Source: Scatophagus argus
Lineage: Eukaryota > Chordata > Actinopteri > Scatophagidae
Assembly (NCBI RefSeq): GCF_020382885.2
Contig: NC_058513.1
Span: 6,711,408 to 6,775,407 of the forward strand
Reading direction: 5' to 3'
DNA length: 64,000 nt
How positions within the stretch are numbered: position 1 is the first letter of the stretch; the number at the start of each line of letters is the position of its first letter. A program made the translations under genes and the position numbers. Shown here one piece after another: positions 36,178 through 50,694 of this stretch. The notes beneath the pieces are model-generated. The model was not told the origin of the DNA and searched no databases. It saw only the letters and a program-made list of their open reading frames with translations.

Positions 36178-38283
36178 TCAGCCCAGAACGCTGTCATTAA
36201 AGGCCAGACACACCACGGCCTTCTGGTGGCCGCTGTATTCCCTCTTGATCTCCCCGGTCTCCACGCACCACAGACGAGCCAGGTTGTCCGAGGAGGCTAT
36301 TGTACGGGAACAAGAGATATTTACCTCAGCGATATTAAACATTTACCTGCTGCTCGTTGATGTAAGTGTACTGATGCTACATCTATTGTAGTGATAACCC
36401 ATTTGCCAGGGCTCATGTACTAACCAGTGACAATATACTGGGAGTCTCCAGAGAAAGCACAGTCCCACATCCACCCTCTAGACGTCTCTCCAGGGTTGTT
36501 GCTCTTGATGCTCAGCTCTGTCATCAGTGAGAAATTAGACGTCCTCCAGATCTTACAGGTCTGGTCTGCTGAGCAGGTGGCCAGCAGACTGAATACGAAC
36601 ACAAACAGAAAGAACTGTCTCATGAGCAACAACATCACAGCAGGAAGTTACCTTTTAGTTATTGTTTCAACAATTTTACTATAGCAGAACTTTAAAAAAA
36701 AACATTCAATGGGACAAACAAGGTAAAATTAGTTAAACTTCTGTGTTTTCTGGCTACAATAACACTGTTTGATTTTCAAGAGTTAACAAGCAGAGAGAGA
36801 CTTGGCGTGTAGAAGAGAAGGGCACTGACGTGGAATCAGGGCTGAACTTGCAGCGGAGGGAGTAGCGTTTGTGAGCAGGGATCTTAGTCTTGGGAATGAG
36901 CTGAGTCACCTCATCTCCTATGCCTCCAGCAAGGTTCCACACATAACAGTTTCCCTGATATAGGAGAACAAAAGAGCTGAAGGAAGCTGCTTTAATCATT
37001 TAATGTAACTTAATGATGTATCAATTAACAGCACCCTTTTCAGACTGCTTGGGGACTGACCGAGCTGTTGACCGCTGCCATGTAACTTGCATCTGGGTCA
37101 ATGTGAACTGAGTTGACCGAGACCTCTGGTTCAGGAATCAGCTGTTCATTGTGGTCAGTCTTCAGATCCCAGATATGAATCACTCCGCTCTGGTCTCCAA
37201 CAATTAGCTCTGCCTGAAAAACATACAACACTGACTTTTTACAGACTGATTAGAGCAGTTGACTAACTCACTTACAAAAACATTTAAACAAAAATGTATC
37301 CTTGACTATTACATGACAAGCAAACAACAGTATCAATACCGATTTATGCATTAGTATACAAAGTCTCACCTGGTTGGGATGCAGACAAACACAGTTAATG
37401 GGAGCATTGACTTGAAATATCCTCTGACACTGGAGATTTCTTGACCTGAGAGGAGCAGTAATGATCAAAATTAGGTTAGCTGACCACAGAGCAAATGTGC
37501 TTTAGAAAAAGCGAGCTTCCTTTTGCTGTACCTCAGGTCCCATATGCGAGCCATGCAGTCTTCTCCTCCCGTGTACATCCAGCGTCCATCCTCATGGAAG
37601 CCTACAGATGTGATGTTCTTGCTGACGCCGTCGTAGTTGATCACCGGGTTGGGGTTGTTGGAGTTCAGGTCATACATGCGGATGTGCTGATAACCTAAAA
37701 GTGTGAATTTCAGTGAAACATAGCAGCTGTGAATTTAAATGTGCATGTTTGTGTTTGAAGAGTAACACTAATATTACAAATGAGGTCTAAGAACAAACCT
37801 GCAGCTGCAATCATACTCCTGTCGGGTGTGACCTCAAGTGAATTGACTTGCTGGAAGCAAATGTTAAGGAAGTGGATTGTTTGGGTTTAAGAAATGTCTA
37901 GATTTTAAATTTAAATTTTTAAATTAAATTTAGATTAAGGAGCTGTTTCATAAATAGTAAACAACAGCCCCTTTACCAGCATGCATGTTGATTTTACTGA
38001 GGAATTTTCAGAGCCCTAGACAAAACTGTTTTAATGGGATATATTAAATTGCGTTTTTGGTGGGCCAGTATGACAATGTAATACTTCTTACTGTCCAAAA
38101 TGATTTGAACATCACAGTGTAGATTTTGTTTGTTGTTAGTCGGAGTGAGGATACAGAGTCCTGATGCTGGACTGTCCTGGTGCAGATCCCGCTGTGGGCC
38201 TGCCAGAAACGGACAGTGTGGTCGTATCCAGCCGTAGCCAGAATGACCGGGTCGCTGCCCACCGTCCCCTGGTTCACATTCAT
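36178..38283 (-). CDS. mlst8: Target of rapamycin complex subunit LST8 (G-beta-L)
   Basis: WD40 propeller that binds the kinase domain of mTOR in both TORC1 and TORC2 (known). Coding exons: 38155-38283, 37799-37850, 37532-37694, 37370-37445, 37061-37213, 36830-36954, 36425-36588, 36178-36296; all phases agree and give 326 aa, the same length as human mLST8. The protein opens [20 protein letters not shown] and shows WD repeats ending in VRFWQA, ARIWDLR, IHIWDLK, CYVWNL, CKIWRTS and ARLWCVE, and it ends LAFNDSVLG. It is very close to the mammalian sequence as I recall it; a short sequence change ([20 protein letters not shown]) is one of few. It is convergent with bricd5, as in human. Confidence 0.98.
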
Positions 38284-38720
38284 GCTTGACTGCAGGCTAT
38301 CACTGCTCGGAGTGAGGCATGTATGACACTGCATAGAAATACAGGAGACAATCGGCTACTGCAGTTTTATGACTGCTGTTTAAGGACAACTCTGAACATA
38401 AACACAGTTTACGGTCATACGGTGAAAATTAAACATTTAACTTCTTGTAACGTACAGGCTAACGTTAGCAAAGCAGCCTAGCTATGTTTGAGGACTGACA
38501 CTGGCACTTTGAGAGCCAACACACTGTTACTGAAGAGTTTATAACACTGTAGGGTATTGTTTATGACAATTTTGATTGCCCAAAAGAATAAATCTAACAA
38601 GTTTGATTACCTTGAGTTGTTCGTATTGACGACAAATCAGTACATCGCCGTAATGTGTCCCCCGGCAACATACACGATGATTCAGTAGTTCCGTTTTGAC
38701 AAGCAGCGCTTTGTCGCCAT
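38284..38720 (-). promoter_or_regulatory. mlst8: mlst8 leader: remainder of exon 2 and non-coding exon 1
   Basis: An acceptor (tttctatgcag) places the start of the ATG-bearing exon at 38328. A donor (CTCAAG|GTAATC, exon end 38611) marks a likely non-coding first exon of about 38611-38700. A six-codon upstream frame (ATG CCT CAC TCC GAG CAG TGA) lies between the acceptor and the start codon. The transcription start is not fixed. Confidence 0.45.
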
Positions 38721-39559
38721 CTACTGGCTGATGTTTTTTTTTTTATCTTTGCAGCGCAAGTGAACCACAGCAGCGAGACTATGGAAATAAAAGTTGTCAG
38801 TATTAAGTATAGTAATAGTGTCAGTATTAAGACTGTGCCAGAGAGTAGTAATACCACAGGGTATAAATACTCTGTTAAAAGTTAAAGCCGTATACTCAAA
38901 TGAAAATTGAAAAATGTGAGATGAAAAAATGTAAAATGAAAAATGTACTACAACAGAAAATTGTTAGTAGATACATCTACCAAGTCAACAGTAAAAGTAC
39001 CAAAAGCACTAGTTTCGCAGAAGGCCACATTTTAGAATAACTCATATTATGTATGTGGATTCTAATTATTAATTCATTAATTTGTATGTCACTTTAATGT
39101 TGCAGTTGCTAAAGGTGGAGCTAATTTTAATTAAAGGTCCAGTGTAGGAATTAGAGGCAGAAATGGAAGATAGTATTCAGAATCATGTTTTCGTTTACAA
39201 TGACCTGAAACTTGGAATCGTGTTTTTGTTACTTTAGAATAAGCCTTTTGTATTTGTTGAGAGGTAAAGTCTCTACCCTTCCACCATCTCCACTGGGGTT
39301 GTATGCTACATTCCACTGTACTCTGAACTCAGAAAAAAATGACCTCAGCATAACAGTACAGCACTTTAATACATATGTTTATTTAAATAAATAAGTTAAA
39401 TAAATACATGAACAGCGCAGTGAATGTTCCCAGTCAAAAAACACAAAGACCAAACGACTATTGTCCTTGTTAACATGTCAGTCAGAACAGTACCACAGGG
39501 CAGGTAAAGCAGAAAGCTGCCACACGAGTGCTTTCCCGCCCAGTCAGTGTGCGCTGTGA
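38721..39559. other. Spacer between mlst8 promoter and meiob 3' end
   Basis: AT-rich, with no supported gene. It contains the meiob polyadenylation signal candidate at 39378-39383. Confidence 0.5.
39378..39383 (-). terminator. Polyadenylation signal candidate of meiob
   Basis: AATAAA on the minus strand about 180 bp after the meiob stop codon, in an AT-rich stretch that contains a second copy nearby. Confidence 0.5.
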
Positions 39560-42500
39560 TCACAGCCGGTGCAGCAGGGCAGACATGTGCTGTTTCACCT
39601 CTCCTGGGTCGGCCAGTGAGCAGGCCAGGACCACCCCTCGGATCCCGCTCTTCGTTTTAGTGGAAGGGAGAATCTAAAATATATTGTAAAAATATCTGAG
39701 CATATGATTTGCTTTTATAGCTAACCTACAGCACATAACTGAAAGCTACAGCACCTTGATGTATATTTTGCATCTCTCCAAAAGAAATTTCCACTTCATT
39801 GCAGTCCGCTGGTCATCAGTCAAACTGGTAAACTCCTCTGTCTGCAAGATATGAAATGAAACATCAAAAGTCTAAAAATGTCATGTGTTGGAACTACAAC
39901 TAGAGTTTATTTGAACTATAAAATACAAAATATAAAAACTGACATGACTTTCAGCTTAGTTGGAAACATAAATATAATACAACAATGTAGTGTTGTTTGT
40001 ATTAGTTTTTACATGTACTGGTACTCCACTCTCTCATGTTATCTAGCTTATTCCAGCACATACAGGCTACTCCCTGTAGAAATGAGGCTGAATAATCATC
40101 TTTCTAAGTGCTACTGACTGTACAACCAAGTGTCTTCTCCGCCACCGGGCTCCTGAGGGTGCAGGAGTGCAGGGTGCCGGTGTGGTCTGTGAAGTCCACC
40201 AGCAGGTCAAAGCCTGAGGTGGCTGAAAAAGCCTCATCCCTGCCCGGACAAAACTGGTTGGTGCAGCTGTGCACATCCTCAGTCACCTGAAACTTACACC
40301 TGGAGCTGAGACAGGAGAGAGAACAGACTGATCAAGGAAGGGCTTATAAAGCTAGTGGATTTTATTTAGTATACTCAAATGACTGAAGTAGAACATCAGG
40401 GGGGAAGGGAAGCTACATCTGTGGACTCACCACCGTGTCCTGATAACTTTTGAAACAGAGGAGTCGAGGTCGAGCTTGGAGATGAAGCTGTATGTGATGC
40501 CAAAGAAAGTCTCAGGATTCTCCTGGGCCTTCTTCTTCAGCTGGCTCACTGTGTACACATCAGTGATGGAATCCACTGCAGATGGAAAAACAGCACAACA
40601 TATTCATGTAATGGTAATAATACTTAGTTTCTTTTTATTATTGTTGACAAATCCTGTGAAAAGACCAAAACAAAGGTCTAGTCATTTTAGACATTTTAAT
40701 GTGGAAATGCTACATATTATATATTTAAGTGCAACAGTGTTAATATTTTGATGTATTACCAAAGTGTATTATTATCGTCTGCATCAAAAATTCTATTAAA
40801 CAGTTGTTAAAGGGAGTTCTGGCTTTGTTGGCTGATACAGTATGAAGAAACTTTTGAGCCTGAGCTATGATGAGTCTTATCCTTCGAAGAACAGAAACAA
40901 ACAGCAGTCACCATTTTCCTGCTAGGGCGGTCAGATACACTGCAGCTAATGGCTCACACATTCCTCAGCACATTCCCTTCTGACTCTGATTTTAAACCTT
41001 AATGGATTTAATGGACAAATTCCAACGACTGCATTCACTGTGCAGTTCAAAGAACCAAAAAGCACCCATAATTGTGTAGTGTGGTAAAGGGTTGTTAATT
41101 GACGACGCTGGATCCAAAGTTCCCGGGTAAAGGTTGAGGTCTACCTAATTATACACGGAAGAAGTCATTGGATTCATTACTGAAACAAATTTAATGTCAG
41201 TAAAAGGTTATTGAGTGTATATCCAAAGTTGAGTTTTTGTATGGCAATGTGTTGCTCTGCTTCTTTGAATACACAGTACCCTTTGTGCCCAGAGCTTGAT
41301 CATTATATACTTTTACAAGTTCCCTCCCTCACAGAGTTCGGTCAGAGCACACAGCGCAGTCTATTAACATTATGCCCGGAGAGATGATTTAAAAGGGACA
41401 AGAAACAAACAAAATGACAGAAACGAGAGCTGAGGGCTAAAATACAAAGAAACATTTAACATGTGATGAATGTGGGGTCTTCACTGTAACCTACCAGTCT
41501 CATCTTCTGATTTCTCATCCTGATCCAGAGCACCAGACTCAGATGCTTCTTTAGCATAGCTGAACAGCACACTGGCCTCTCTGGTATCTGAGAGCAAAGG
41601 ACTGACTTGGACAACAGCAAACTGACAATACGTTACTTTACAGCAGGAAGACGTTTTTCCCCTCACACTGCACAACGAGGTCTTCATGTACAAAATGCAC
41701 ATAAGCAGAAAACCACATATAAGTAGTTATTAACAAAAACCTTAGTCTGATCTTTAAGTTTAGGCTTGCCATAAGTGACTTTCCTACTGGTTGTGTAGAG
41801 GTATTGTAGTTTGGGATGTATATGCCTGTGGTCAACTTTGCGTGAGTTTTATGAACAATGTGATATAAATTATCGATTTAAGATGTGAAGAATTGATAGA
41901 CCCTTTCTTTTAAACACCAGCCACAGTTCTGTCTCTCTGCCAAACTGTCCACTGAATAACACATGTGTCTTGTCTTCTTGTATTTTGTCCTCCAAAAAGT
42001 TTGATTTTCTCTTTTAGTCCACGGCTGCTCCTCACTAAACTCTCATTAGTGCTGACATTATATGGAAATCAAACTGGAAATCACAAAGCAGGTGCCATCA
42101 ATTGTATCAGTTATAAATGTTATTCTTAGAACCTGCTTAAGCAAGATTTTTTATGTTCAACATCTTTTATGATTTGAATGTCAACACACAATTGGAAATC
42201 TTAAGATTGGTAAAGACTGCTGTGATGTCTTACCAGGGTTGACAGTGATAATGGTTTTCGAGTTCACGGTTGCTGTCATGCCATTGCGAAAGCTGTCAAA
42301 ACTAATCTTTGCATCAGCTATGAAGAGCACTTTGAAAAATAAAAGTTAAAACAACAGTAAGCTATCTTAAACACAAACACACAGTCACATCTCAGATATC
42401 CACGTCCATGTTTCTCTTCAGCACAGTATGTTAATGGGACGTGACAGGCAGGAATAACATTTAAATAAAGATTCATTATGCGGTTGAGAATGAGTAGCAG

Positions 42501-45395
42501 CTGTTAACCTACCCGTCTCCTTCGGTATCAAAGTTTGCACAAGCTGAATGGCTTCTCTGTCCCAGCTGTGAGTGAAACAGAGGTCAGGGAGTTACTCAGG
42601 GGAGAGCACAGTGAAAATCAAACACGCATGCAGGTTAATCTAAAGCTTTCTGTGCTAAAGATACAGAGGGGTGATCCAAGGGGCCAGTGAGATGTAATAC
42701 GGCACAAAAGCATCAGAAGTAATAAATCTTTATTCATTTTCCAAATGAATAAACAAGCTTGACACACCAGACCAGAGGGAAGGAAGAGACAGAGTCATCA
42801 AAGAGCTTTACTTCCAGCCGCTGCCCTTTGCGTCTGTCTGAAGTGGTGAACTGCTTCGGCTCTCCGATCTGCAAAATGTAAACAGAATCATCTGCAGTTC
42901 CTATCACAATATCTTCCCTTCCTGTAAGAAATGCAGAAACTTTAAGTGTGGGGTCTGGCCTCTCTATGAACCATGATGTAGCCACACAGACAATACAGAC
43001 AGTGTACGCTGTTAAGAAATTTATAAGATATGGATTAAGTCAATTTGGAAAACTGCGATATGCTTGATTTTCAAACTTGTTTTAGCCAAAGAAATATTTG
43101 CTCAGCATCCACACTCATTGTCAAAAACAGTTCACTTCATGCTTATCACGCCTGACTTTTCCATAGCTCACTTTCATAATGTTACACTTTGTAACAAGCC
43201 TTCCCTTCTTGTTAATGTTGTTTTTAAGGTCAGGAAACTTTAACAACCTATTTTCCACCATAGTCGAGCTTACTGTGGAGAAAAAAAAACATCTGAAAAA
43301 CCACCATCTAATGCAATCAGCGTGTGAAGAAGTTGGAAAATGTATTTTGGTTTTGAATCAATTTTCCTTCACATTCTGCATGAAAATACCTCTCGAAAAT
43401 CAATATTTTCATTACCAGTTGGAACTATGATTGCTTCAATGACAAACACCTATTTGACTGCAAATCATGACTGTAGGCTCATCAAAATCCTCCCAGCAGG
43501 ATTCAAACTGTTTTTGAAAGACTCAGTCGATCACATAAACATACCACAATTTTTTTTAAAAAAAGGGGGGCATTAAAAAAAAGAAAAGTAATAAAAAACA
43601 AGCTAATGGCCCTCAACTCCCAAACATCCACCCTAAAACACTGTAATTAAGGCAGCTATAAGGCAGCCTGTTCATGTCAGGCAACATGCACAAAGCTGTA
43701 CCATGACTTTGAATATTTCCTCCAAAAATACAGTCTGTCAGTCCTACTGGACCAAAGTGCTGGACACCTCTGGAGGGCTGTCCACAGGTACGGCCGTGTT
43801 ATTTGTGCTTTAAAATGTGGCCAGTATGAAACAATCAGAGAATAACGATATAATGTTTCTTTACTGCTTCGTTTGTTGTAATACCACTCTCTCTCTCTTC
43901 ATTCACTATCTAGCTCACTTTAATTTAAAAAAAAAACCTGTTAAAAAAACAACAATTCCTAGAAATGCTTAAACTGATACATAAAAGCATGAATTCATTC
44001 AAAGGTGAACTTCTCCCTTAATACTGCTCAACACTGAATAACGGTGATCAAAGCTTTAAAGCTTTCTACCAACTTCACTGCAGCCAGTATATTTATCACT
44101 GCTCCATCCAGCCTCTGCCCATTGGCCACAATGTCTCCCAGAGAGTAGAAATCCCTGGAGTCCTTCACTGGCAGGTGGATCAGTGGCAGAAGCCTGTCAT
44201 TGGTGTCCATGTCAGCACAAAGACACACCTGGGAATGAGCCTCCGTCACCAGCAGCCTGTAGAGGCTGAGACAGTAGATGCAGTCATTACACACAGTTAC
44301 ATCATACTTTACTCAGTATTACATTGTGTTAACCCCACTACCCTTAAGCTGTCTAAAAGCAAAGAGTGAGGACAACTCTGATGCAACATCTGTATCGAAA
44401 GTGTCGATTACCTTGGTGTTGTGGGACAGAATCTGTCCCCTTTCTCTGGGTCTTTGTTGGCAACTAAAGGGTTTTCAATGATGACTGAAAAAAATAATAA
44501 GAAACAAATTTGTGCATAGACATGAAGGTAAACTTCATGCTTTTTGTTTTAAAAGTTTATCAGTTATATTCCATGTTACTACATTGTCCTTTTTGCAAAG
44601 ATTTTTATGTTGCTTGTTTTTCATTCTACAATTACATAAATGTGTCATAACAAGATTATGGTTTTACTGTAATTAATATATTTTTCCCCCACAAATTCTA
44701 TTGAATTTTTAAGCTTATGGGAACTTTGAAAGTGACTTCCTGACCACAGTCTCCAATGCTGAAACTGCTGGAGAGCCCATTGATGTATTCATCGTTTCCC
44801 CAGGCTGTCACATTAATGAAGAAGTCAGGTGAGTCCTTAACAGTGAAGCCGAACGTGAATCTGTCCATGCCAATGTCTGAAATTCAAACCTACAGGTTAG
44901 ATAGGTGCTGCAGAGACATCCTTTGGTCTATCATCCACAAGAGGGCGCTGGTGTACAGGATACCGAGATGCTGCCCTGTTAGGGGAATTTCTTATTGAAA
45001 GCGACAGCTTAGGTGTGCTAATATAAAAAGATACTTACTTTTTCTGTCAGGAAAGCTTTTGACATCAGTTTTCCCAATGATGATTCCTGCCACTTTCTGG
45101 AAATACAATGCAAGGACAAATACAATGACAATGTGCAAACTTGTGTATTTTTACAGTACAACATGAAAGTACAAAACGACAAATCCTGTTCCAAGGTGTA
45201 CCAGTACAATTTAAGATTGTCTCTATTACTTATTAGATACTAATTTGTTTTAGGGGCTACAGTGAGAGAATATATATGTAAAAAAAAACTGCGGTACTAT
45301 TTAATTGCGGTAACTGGCTGAAAATGATATGAACTCACCGGGTGGGAGAAGTTGGGATGCAGCTCAGAGATGGCAATGTAGGTCTGAGCAGCCAT
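39560..45395 (-). CDS. meiob: Meiosis-specific protein with OB domains (MEIOB)
   Basis: Single-strand DNA-binding partner of SPATA22 and RPA, needed for meiotic recombination (known). Exons: 45339-45395, 45039-45096, 44745-44876, 44412-44484, 44070-44265, 42768-42868, 42513-42565, 42234-42329, 41495-41587, 40431-40575, 40119-40305, 39755-39841, 39560-39673; all phases agree and give 463 aa. Recognisable blocks: [20 protein letters not shown] and [19 protein letters not shown] (first OB fold), [20 protein letters not shown] and [19 protein letters not shown] (middle OB fold), [15 protein letters not shown], then a C-terminal RPA1-like OB fold with a Cys cluster (CSRC, CTNQFC) and [19 protein letters not shown]. 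The start ATG is the first in exon 1 ([19 protein letters not shown]). One acidic exon (41495-41587) is low in conservation to what I recall from mammals. Expression is expected in germ cells. Confidence 0.96.
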
Positions 45396-48300
45396 TTTGT
45401 TTAATCATTAATTAGCTAATCCCTACCCAATCCACTTTTAACTACATTTACAGACCCTGTAAATTGAAGTAAAACAAATAAAAAACGAGAGTTAACAGTC
45501 TGGTTTTAAATCTACCCGGGTAAAAAGTATTGTCATATCTCACAAGGATTAAGCAGTTGCCTAACAGTGAAACACAACTGATGTTAGCTTACTTATTCAG
45601 TGTCGTCACTCCTTAGACGTTACACAGATACACAACACACCTCTAACGCACAACTGGAAGTGATTCTGTAGGGATTTGATCAGATTTATTTCACAACTAA
45701 TTTCAATAAACTAATTTTTAGCTGTTTTTAGTAGTATTATTTTTACCTCTTCCTGTTTACCTGGATCTGTTTGCCTCAGTATGCAGTTCTTCCGACAGAG
45801 TTTGCGGGCCTCAGATGATGCCTTCAAAACACTCGGAAATATCCCAATTTCAAACGAAACTTATTTGATAAAAAAAAAACGGGTAAGTATGAAATTGAAA
45901 ATGTCCTCATGCATAGTTTCCTATCCTTATCAGACCAATGCTATACGCTATAATCCTATAGCATATAGCTTCCTATTAAAAAGTAAAATAAATACATATT
46001 GACAAATGTGTATATCTGGTTATTTTGATTTTTTTGATTTTTTTGAATACATCCTTATACTTAATACTTACATCCTACAGACAGGGTCATCTCAACAGCA
46101 TAATTTCTCTACCACCACATTGTTAGACTTTACATAAAATAAGACATGAGGTGAAATCTACAATTTCAACACACATTCATTACAGTAAATATCTGTACAG
46201 CTGAGCAAATATGTAGGAAATGGTACTGAACAATACAGCTGCTATCGCTGATGGGCCCGTTGATTGCAAGCTGTCAGCCATACACTCATTCATCTCCTCT
46301 CACACACTGACAAACACACACACACATACTGTATCATATTTGTACACAGTGTGAGTCATTCAGACTTTGATATAACCTTGATAATCCATCCCAGTCATCA
46401 TTCACAGCATGGGATTTGTTCTCAGACGGCTCTGCTAAGATGAATTTGACAGTTTCCTGGTTTGTTTTGATAACGCAAAGCTGTATTTGACATGTGATAC
46501 TGTCTTATACACCTAGGCAGCAATCAAATGGTGAAACAGTAAACCCTTATTCCGATATACACAGCGTAAGTCTTCTTTGACAGTGAGTAATCCTTGCAGT
46601 CGGGTGATTGGATTGGATGTCTTATCCCTGTGACTAATGTTGATTTTCAGGTAGTAATATGCCAGTTGATGCGATTCTACAGTCAATGTGTTCCTAATCA
46701 CTGATAAAAAAACCAAAAACAAATAAAACCCAAAAAGTAAAAGCCATAAAGGCCTGTCATAACACGAAAACAGAACTTGACATGGTAAGATGAGTCGTCC
46801 TCAGACAGCCTGGTGTGTAATATTTCATCAGTATCATGCTGTATAATGTGAAACTGTGTAAATTAAATGCATATACCTACAAGGCGGAATCAATTTGCTA
46901 TTTGCTCTGAAGCATGGCTATTCAAATGAAGCAAAATTTCAAATTCTAATTTCATTAGGTTTTTCTGACTACTATTTGTGAGTTCATTAATCACAGCAGC
47001 ACTGTAAAGCATCATCACATAAATCAAGTGAAACTTACTTTAGGTTCAATGATTTATCTATAATGAATTCATGGCTTCTGTTCATCTGTCATCAATCATA
47101 CTTTGATCCAATATTCAGTTTGGTTTTTTGAAGTAATTTGAACAGCCTATTTAAATTAAGATACCTTAAGCAGTCATAGGTCCTGGCTTGTCATCTCTGA
47201 TGGCATGACTTTATTCAGAGACAAGGAGGGCGCACCTGCAGGGTGTCCTATCTGCAGGGCTGCAAACACAGTAACTGCAGGAAAGTGCTGTGATTGGGTG
47301 GCCTCTCCGCCCTCAGGTCGGCTCCCTGGGGAATCTGCAGCCGTCTGACTACTCCTCAACTATTAATCCATCATCTCACTGCATGTGCGGGTGTGTGTGT
47401 GTGTTTATAAGTAAGTCTGTCTGTGTGTGTGTTCTGGCTTGCATGCTAGTGCATACAGTAGGTTTGTAAAATAGCATGTGGTTTGTATCCATCATATTCA
47501 CTGTAGTTCTAAGTGCAGAAAATCAACTTAAATAAGGCAAAGTAATTGCAATCAAGGGTAATACATTATGTTGTTGTAGTGTTTAACTACTAGTACACCT
47601 TCAAGGTGGCCATATTGGAGGTCTTCAGCACTTGATTAAGCTCACTGAAATACACCGAGCAGCTGCGACATCAAAACAGTGGCTTTGATGTTGTGGCTGA
47701 TCGGTGTATAATCTCTGCAGACCAGAACGTCTCATTTAACAATGTTCAGTACGGCCTTAGTGGTCTACGAAGGTCCCTGAATTGAAATGCAACCTTTGTG
47801 TCGTGTGTGCATGTGTGTTCTCTACTGCCATTTTGGTCTGGACTTTCTTGCAAAAGAGGAAATGTGTCTCAAGAGGCTGAGGAGGTAAATAATGGTTAAA
47901 TTCAAATTATGAAATAACAAATTAAAAACAAAGATATAATTTACTTTACTAATAGGTGGCAAACAGCAAACAAATGACTCCTTTGAAATATTTTAGCTTG
48001 TGGTGCCATATAGACATTCCAATCAAAGGCACTCAAAGGCAAAATCTGAACCCAAAGCTGCCACATAAAAGTACTCCCGTTTACAGATGCCAGTACAAAC
48101 TGAACCACACCCATCTCTCAACAATAAGGTATTTCTCCTTTTCTTAGCTGGTTATTATATTATAGCGGTGGAGCAAAATACAACAACAACAAAATACATT
48201 CACTTAGGTACTTTGGTACAATTCTTGGTCAAATATTGTATTTATTGTTACATTTACATACGCATTTTTTGTTTGACAGCTATAATAATGAATTTTTTGC

Positions 48301-50275
48301 AGAACATGAGATTATAAAATATGATGCATTGATATGCTGTATATTAAACTACCATCTCAACCATCTGCAACACTGAAAGCTGCTCACATGATAATGCATC
48401 AGTAATGAAAACATAAAAACAGTATCCAACAATGCCATAATATGATATTGAATTATAAAACACAAACAGAGGCCATTCTGTATTGGTCATCGGTGCTTTA
48501 ACTTTTGAGACTTCAAGTATATTTTGCTGACTGTGTGTTCTTGTACTTGAGCGACTTTTTTTAATGCAACTGTCCACCGGACCTCCATGCTGGAACCAGG
48601 CAGGAGATCTGTGGTTTAGCTGCACGCACTATGTAAAGTACAGACACCAGTGACTGCTCAGAGGCATGGCAACACCGAGACAGCACCAAGCCAAGCTCGC
48701 GTCCGTTTAGAGCTGCAGGGATTGAAAGGATATGACAGCTACAGGTTTCCTCTATACTTTTCTCTGTGTTCTTTCTTTGTCCAAGAACAGAGCTGCACAG
48801 ATTCAGGGTTTGAACTAAATGTCCGTTTCAAATCAGGAAGACTACGAACTGGTGTTTACACTATATCCACATGTGACGTCTTGAAAAAACCCTGCAACCT
48901 CTGGGTTTGCACTACTGAAATTTGCTGTACAGGAAATAGGCAGACAAGTTGGATTATTTACGTCAGTGAACCAAAGGATTTAGTTCACATTCAAGCATGC
49001 ACACGTACTGTATGAGTGCACACACACACACAGAGACAGTAGGCCTATTGTTAAGAATCAAATAGGAAGTGTCACTGCACCAACTCCTGATAGAGATATT
49101 CTGTAAGGATCTAATAGAACCAGCCATCATTATTTTATTGAATCTGATCATTAAAACATGTTGTTCTGCAAGAGCTGCGATTGGTGAGCAATATCTTGGC
49201 ATGCCTCAAACTTCTACATCCAAGTATAGCTTTTGCAGTTGTTGGCAGCAGACTGTGCAGTCTTTATAGACTTCCAGAAGTGGAAGACATCCAAACTACA
49301 AGTATGTGTACAGCGCAATTTCCCTGCCACCTGTGTGACTAACTATACTGTAGCTGCTGTACCATCGGGTCTGCTCACAGCCATCGAATCCAGCTGGGCT
49401 CTGGGGGAACAATGCACTCTGTCTCCTCATCCCTGTGCATGTCCATTGGGGTGGTGGGGGGGCATATGACTTTGGAGGAAACCTCAAATGATGTTAATAA
49501 CATGCTGTTGAAAAGCAGCACAAAGAAAGAAATCAGTGGCATGCATGATGTCAGATCCCATCATTATGCCACCATACTGAGGTAATGGGAGGAACACTGT
49601 GGCATCGGTCACGTTATTGCTATGAGTCCTCTTGTTTTGGAGGGCCAATGTATTAAGTCAGATAGGAAACATTACATTACATGACATAAAAATGAAAAGT
49701 AAAGGAGGGGGAAACTTAAAGTGACATTTCTGTCCCCTGACATGACTGAAAAGAAACAAAAACACTTTTCTGTTATGGTGTTTTCAGTTCCATTCTGTTA
49801 ACGTATAAAAAAAAAAAAAGAAAGACTGCTGTTTTGATGTAGTTGTGGTTTGGAAGCTCTTATGTCTCTGTCTATTCAAAACAGGTATCACCACCTACAC
49901 GCCCAGTTCAGGTAGTTCAGGCATGTTTTCTGTTTTGCTGCTGTCTGGATTGCACAGTTGTGGCCCTAATCCAAAATTGCAGCGTCCTCATGCATGTTTG
50001 GTTGAGAGGGGGATGGGCAAAATATCCAGTTTGTGGCATTGCTTCACAAACCTCTGAGCGCTGCTTGTGTCGTTATGCAAGTTGAGTCAAGAATTGGCTG
50101 TGCATAAATAATGCCAAAAAAACTTTAAGTCTAAATGTTGTTTCCCAAATCTCAGTCCATTCTCAGTCCCGTTTGTCAAATACCGACATTTTGTCACAGT
50201 CACACAGTCTCACAAGGCACCCGTTAATGTCTGCATAAAACTGCCACAAAGATTTTCTATCGGAAACTATATCTC
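45396..50275. other. Gene-poor spacer right of meiob, first part
   Basis: The first few hundred bases upstream of 45395 should hold the meiob promoter. Beyond that I see only short open frames with no family resemblance and AT-rich DNA. A short GT run is near 47390-47404 and CA runs are near 46313 and 49019. Confidence 0.55.
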
Positions 50276-50277
50276 TA

Positions 50278-50694
50278 CACTATATAGACAAAAGGAATGG
50301 GACAACTGAACATTGCACCAACAGAGACTTTAATGACAGCATATTCTAAATACATAGACTGTGACAACAGCTTCCACTCTTCTGGGAAGTCTGGGAAGAC
50401 GTTCCAAAAGATTTTTTGTAATTTTGTGTTACTGTGGGAGTTTTTGTCTATTCATGCAGTAGAGCATGTGTGAGGTCAGACACTAATGCTGGACTAAAAG
50501 GTCTGGCTCATAATCTCCGTTCCAGCTCATCCCACAGTTGTTGGATGGGGTTGAGGTCAGGACTCTGTGTGGGCCAGTCAAGTTCTTCCACATCAAACTC
50601 AAATCCAACCATGTGTTTATGGACCTGAAGTGGGAAGCGTAGCATTGTCCAAACTCTTGATATGATGTGTCCCAATACTTTTGTCTACATAGTG
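50278..50694. mobile_element. Tc1-like transposon, 417-bp internal-deletion derivative with both ends and TA duplications
   Basis: The left end is cactatatagacaaaaggaa; the right end is the inverse (gtcccaatacttttgtctac, then atagtg). TA flanks both ends (50276-50277 and 50695-50696), the target duplication of Tc1/mariner elements. The inside keeps decayed transposase-region DNA (cagctcatcccacagttgtt, gtgggccagtcaagttcttc), but most of the gene is missing. It is related to the copy at 152-492. It cannot move by itself. Confidence 0.85.
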
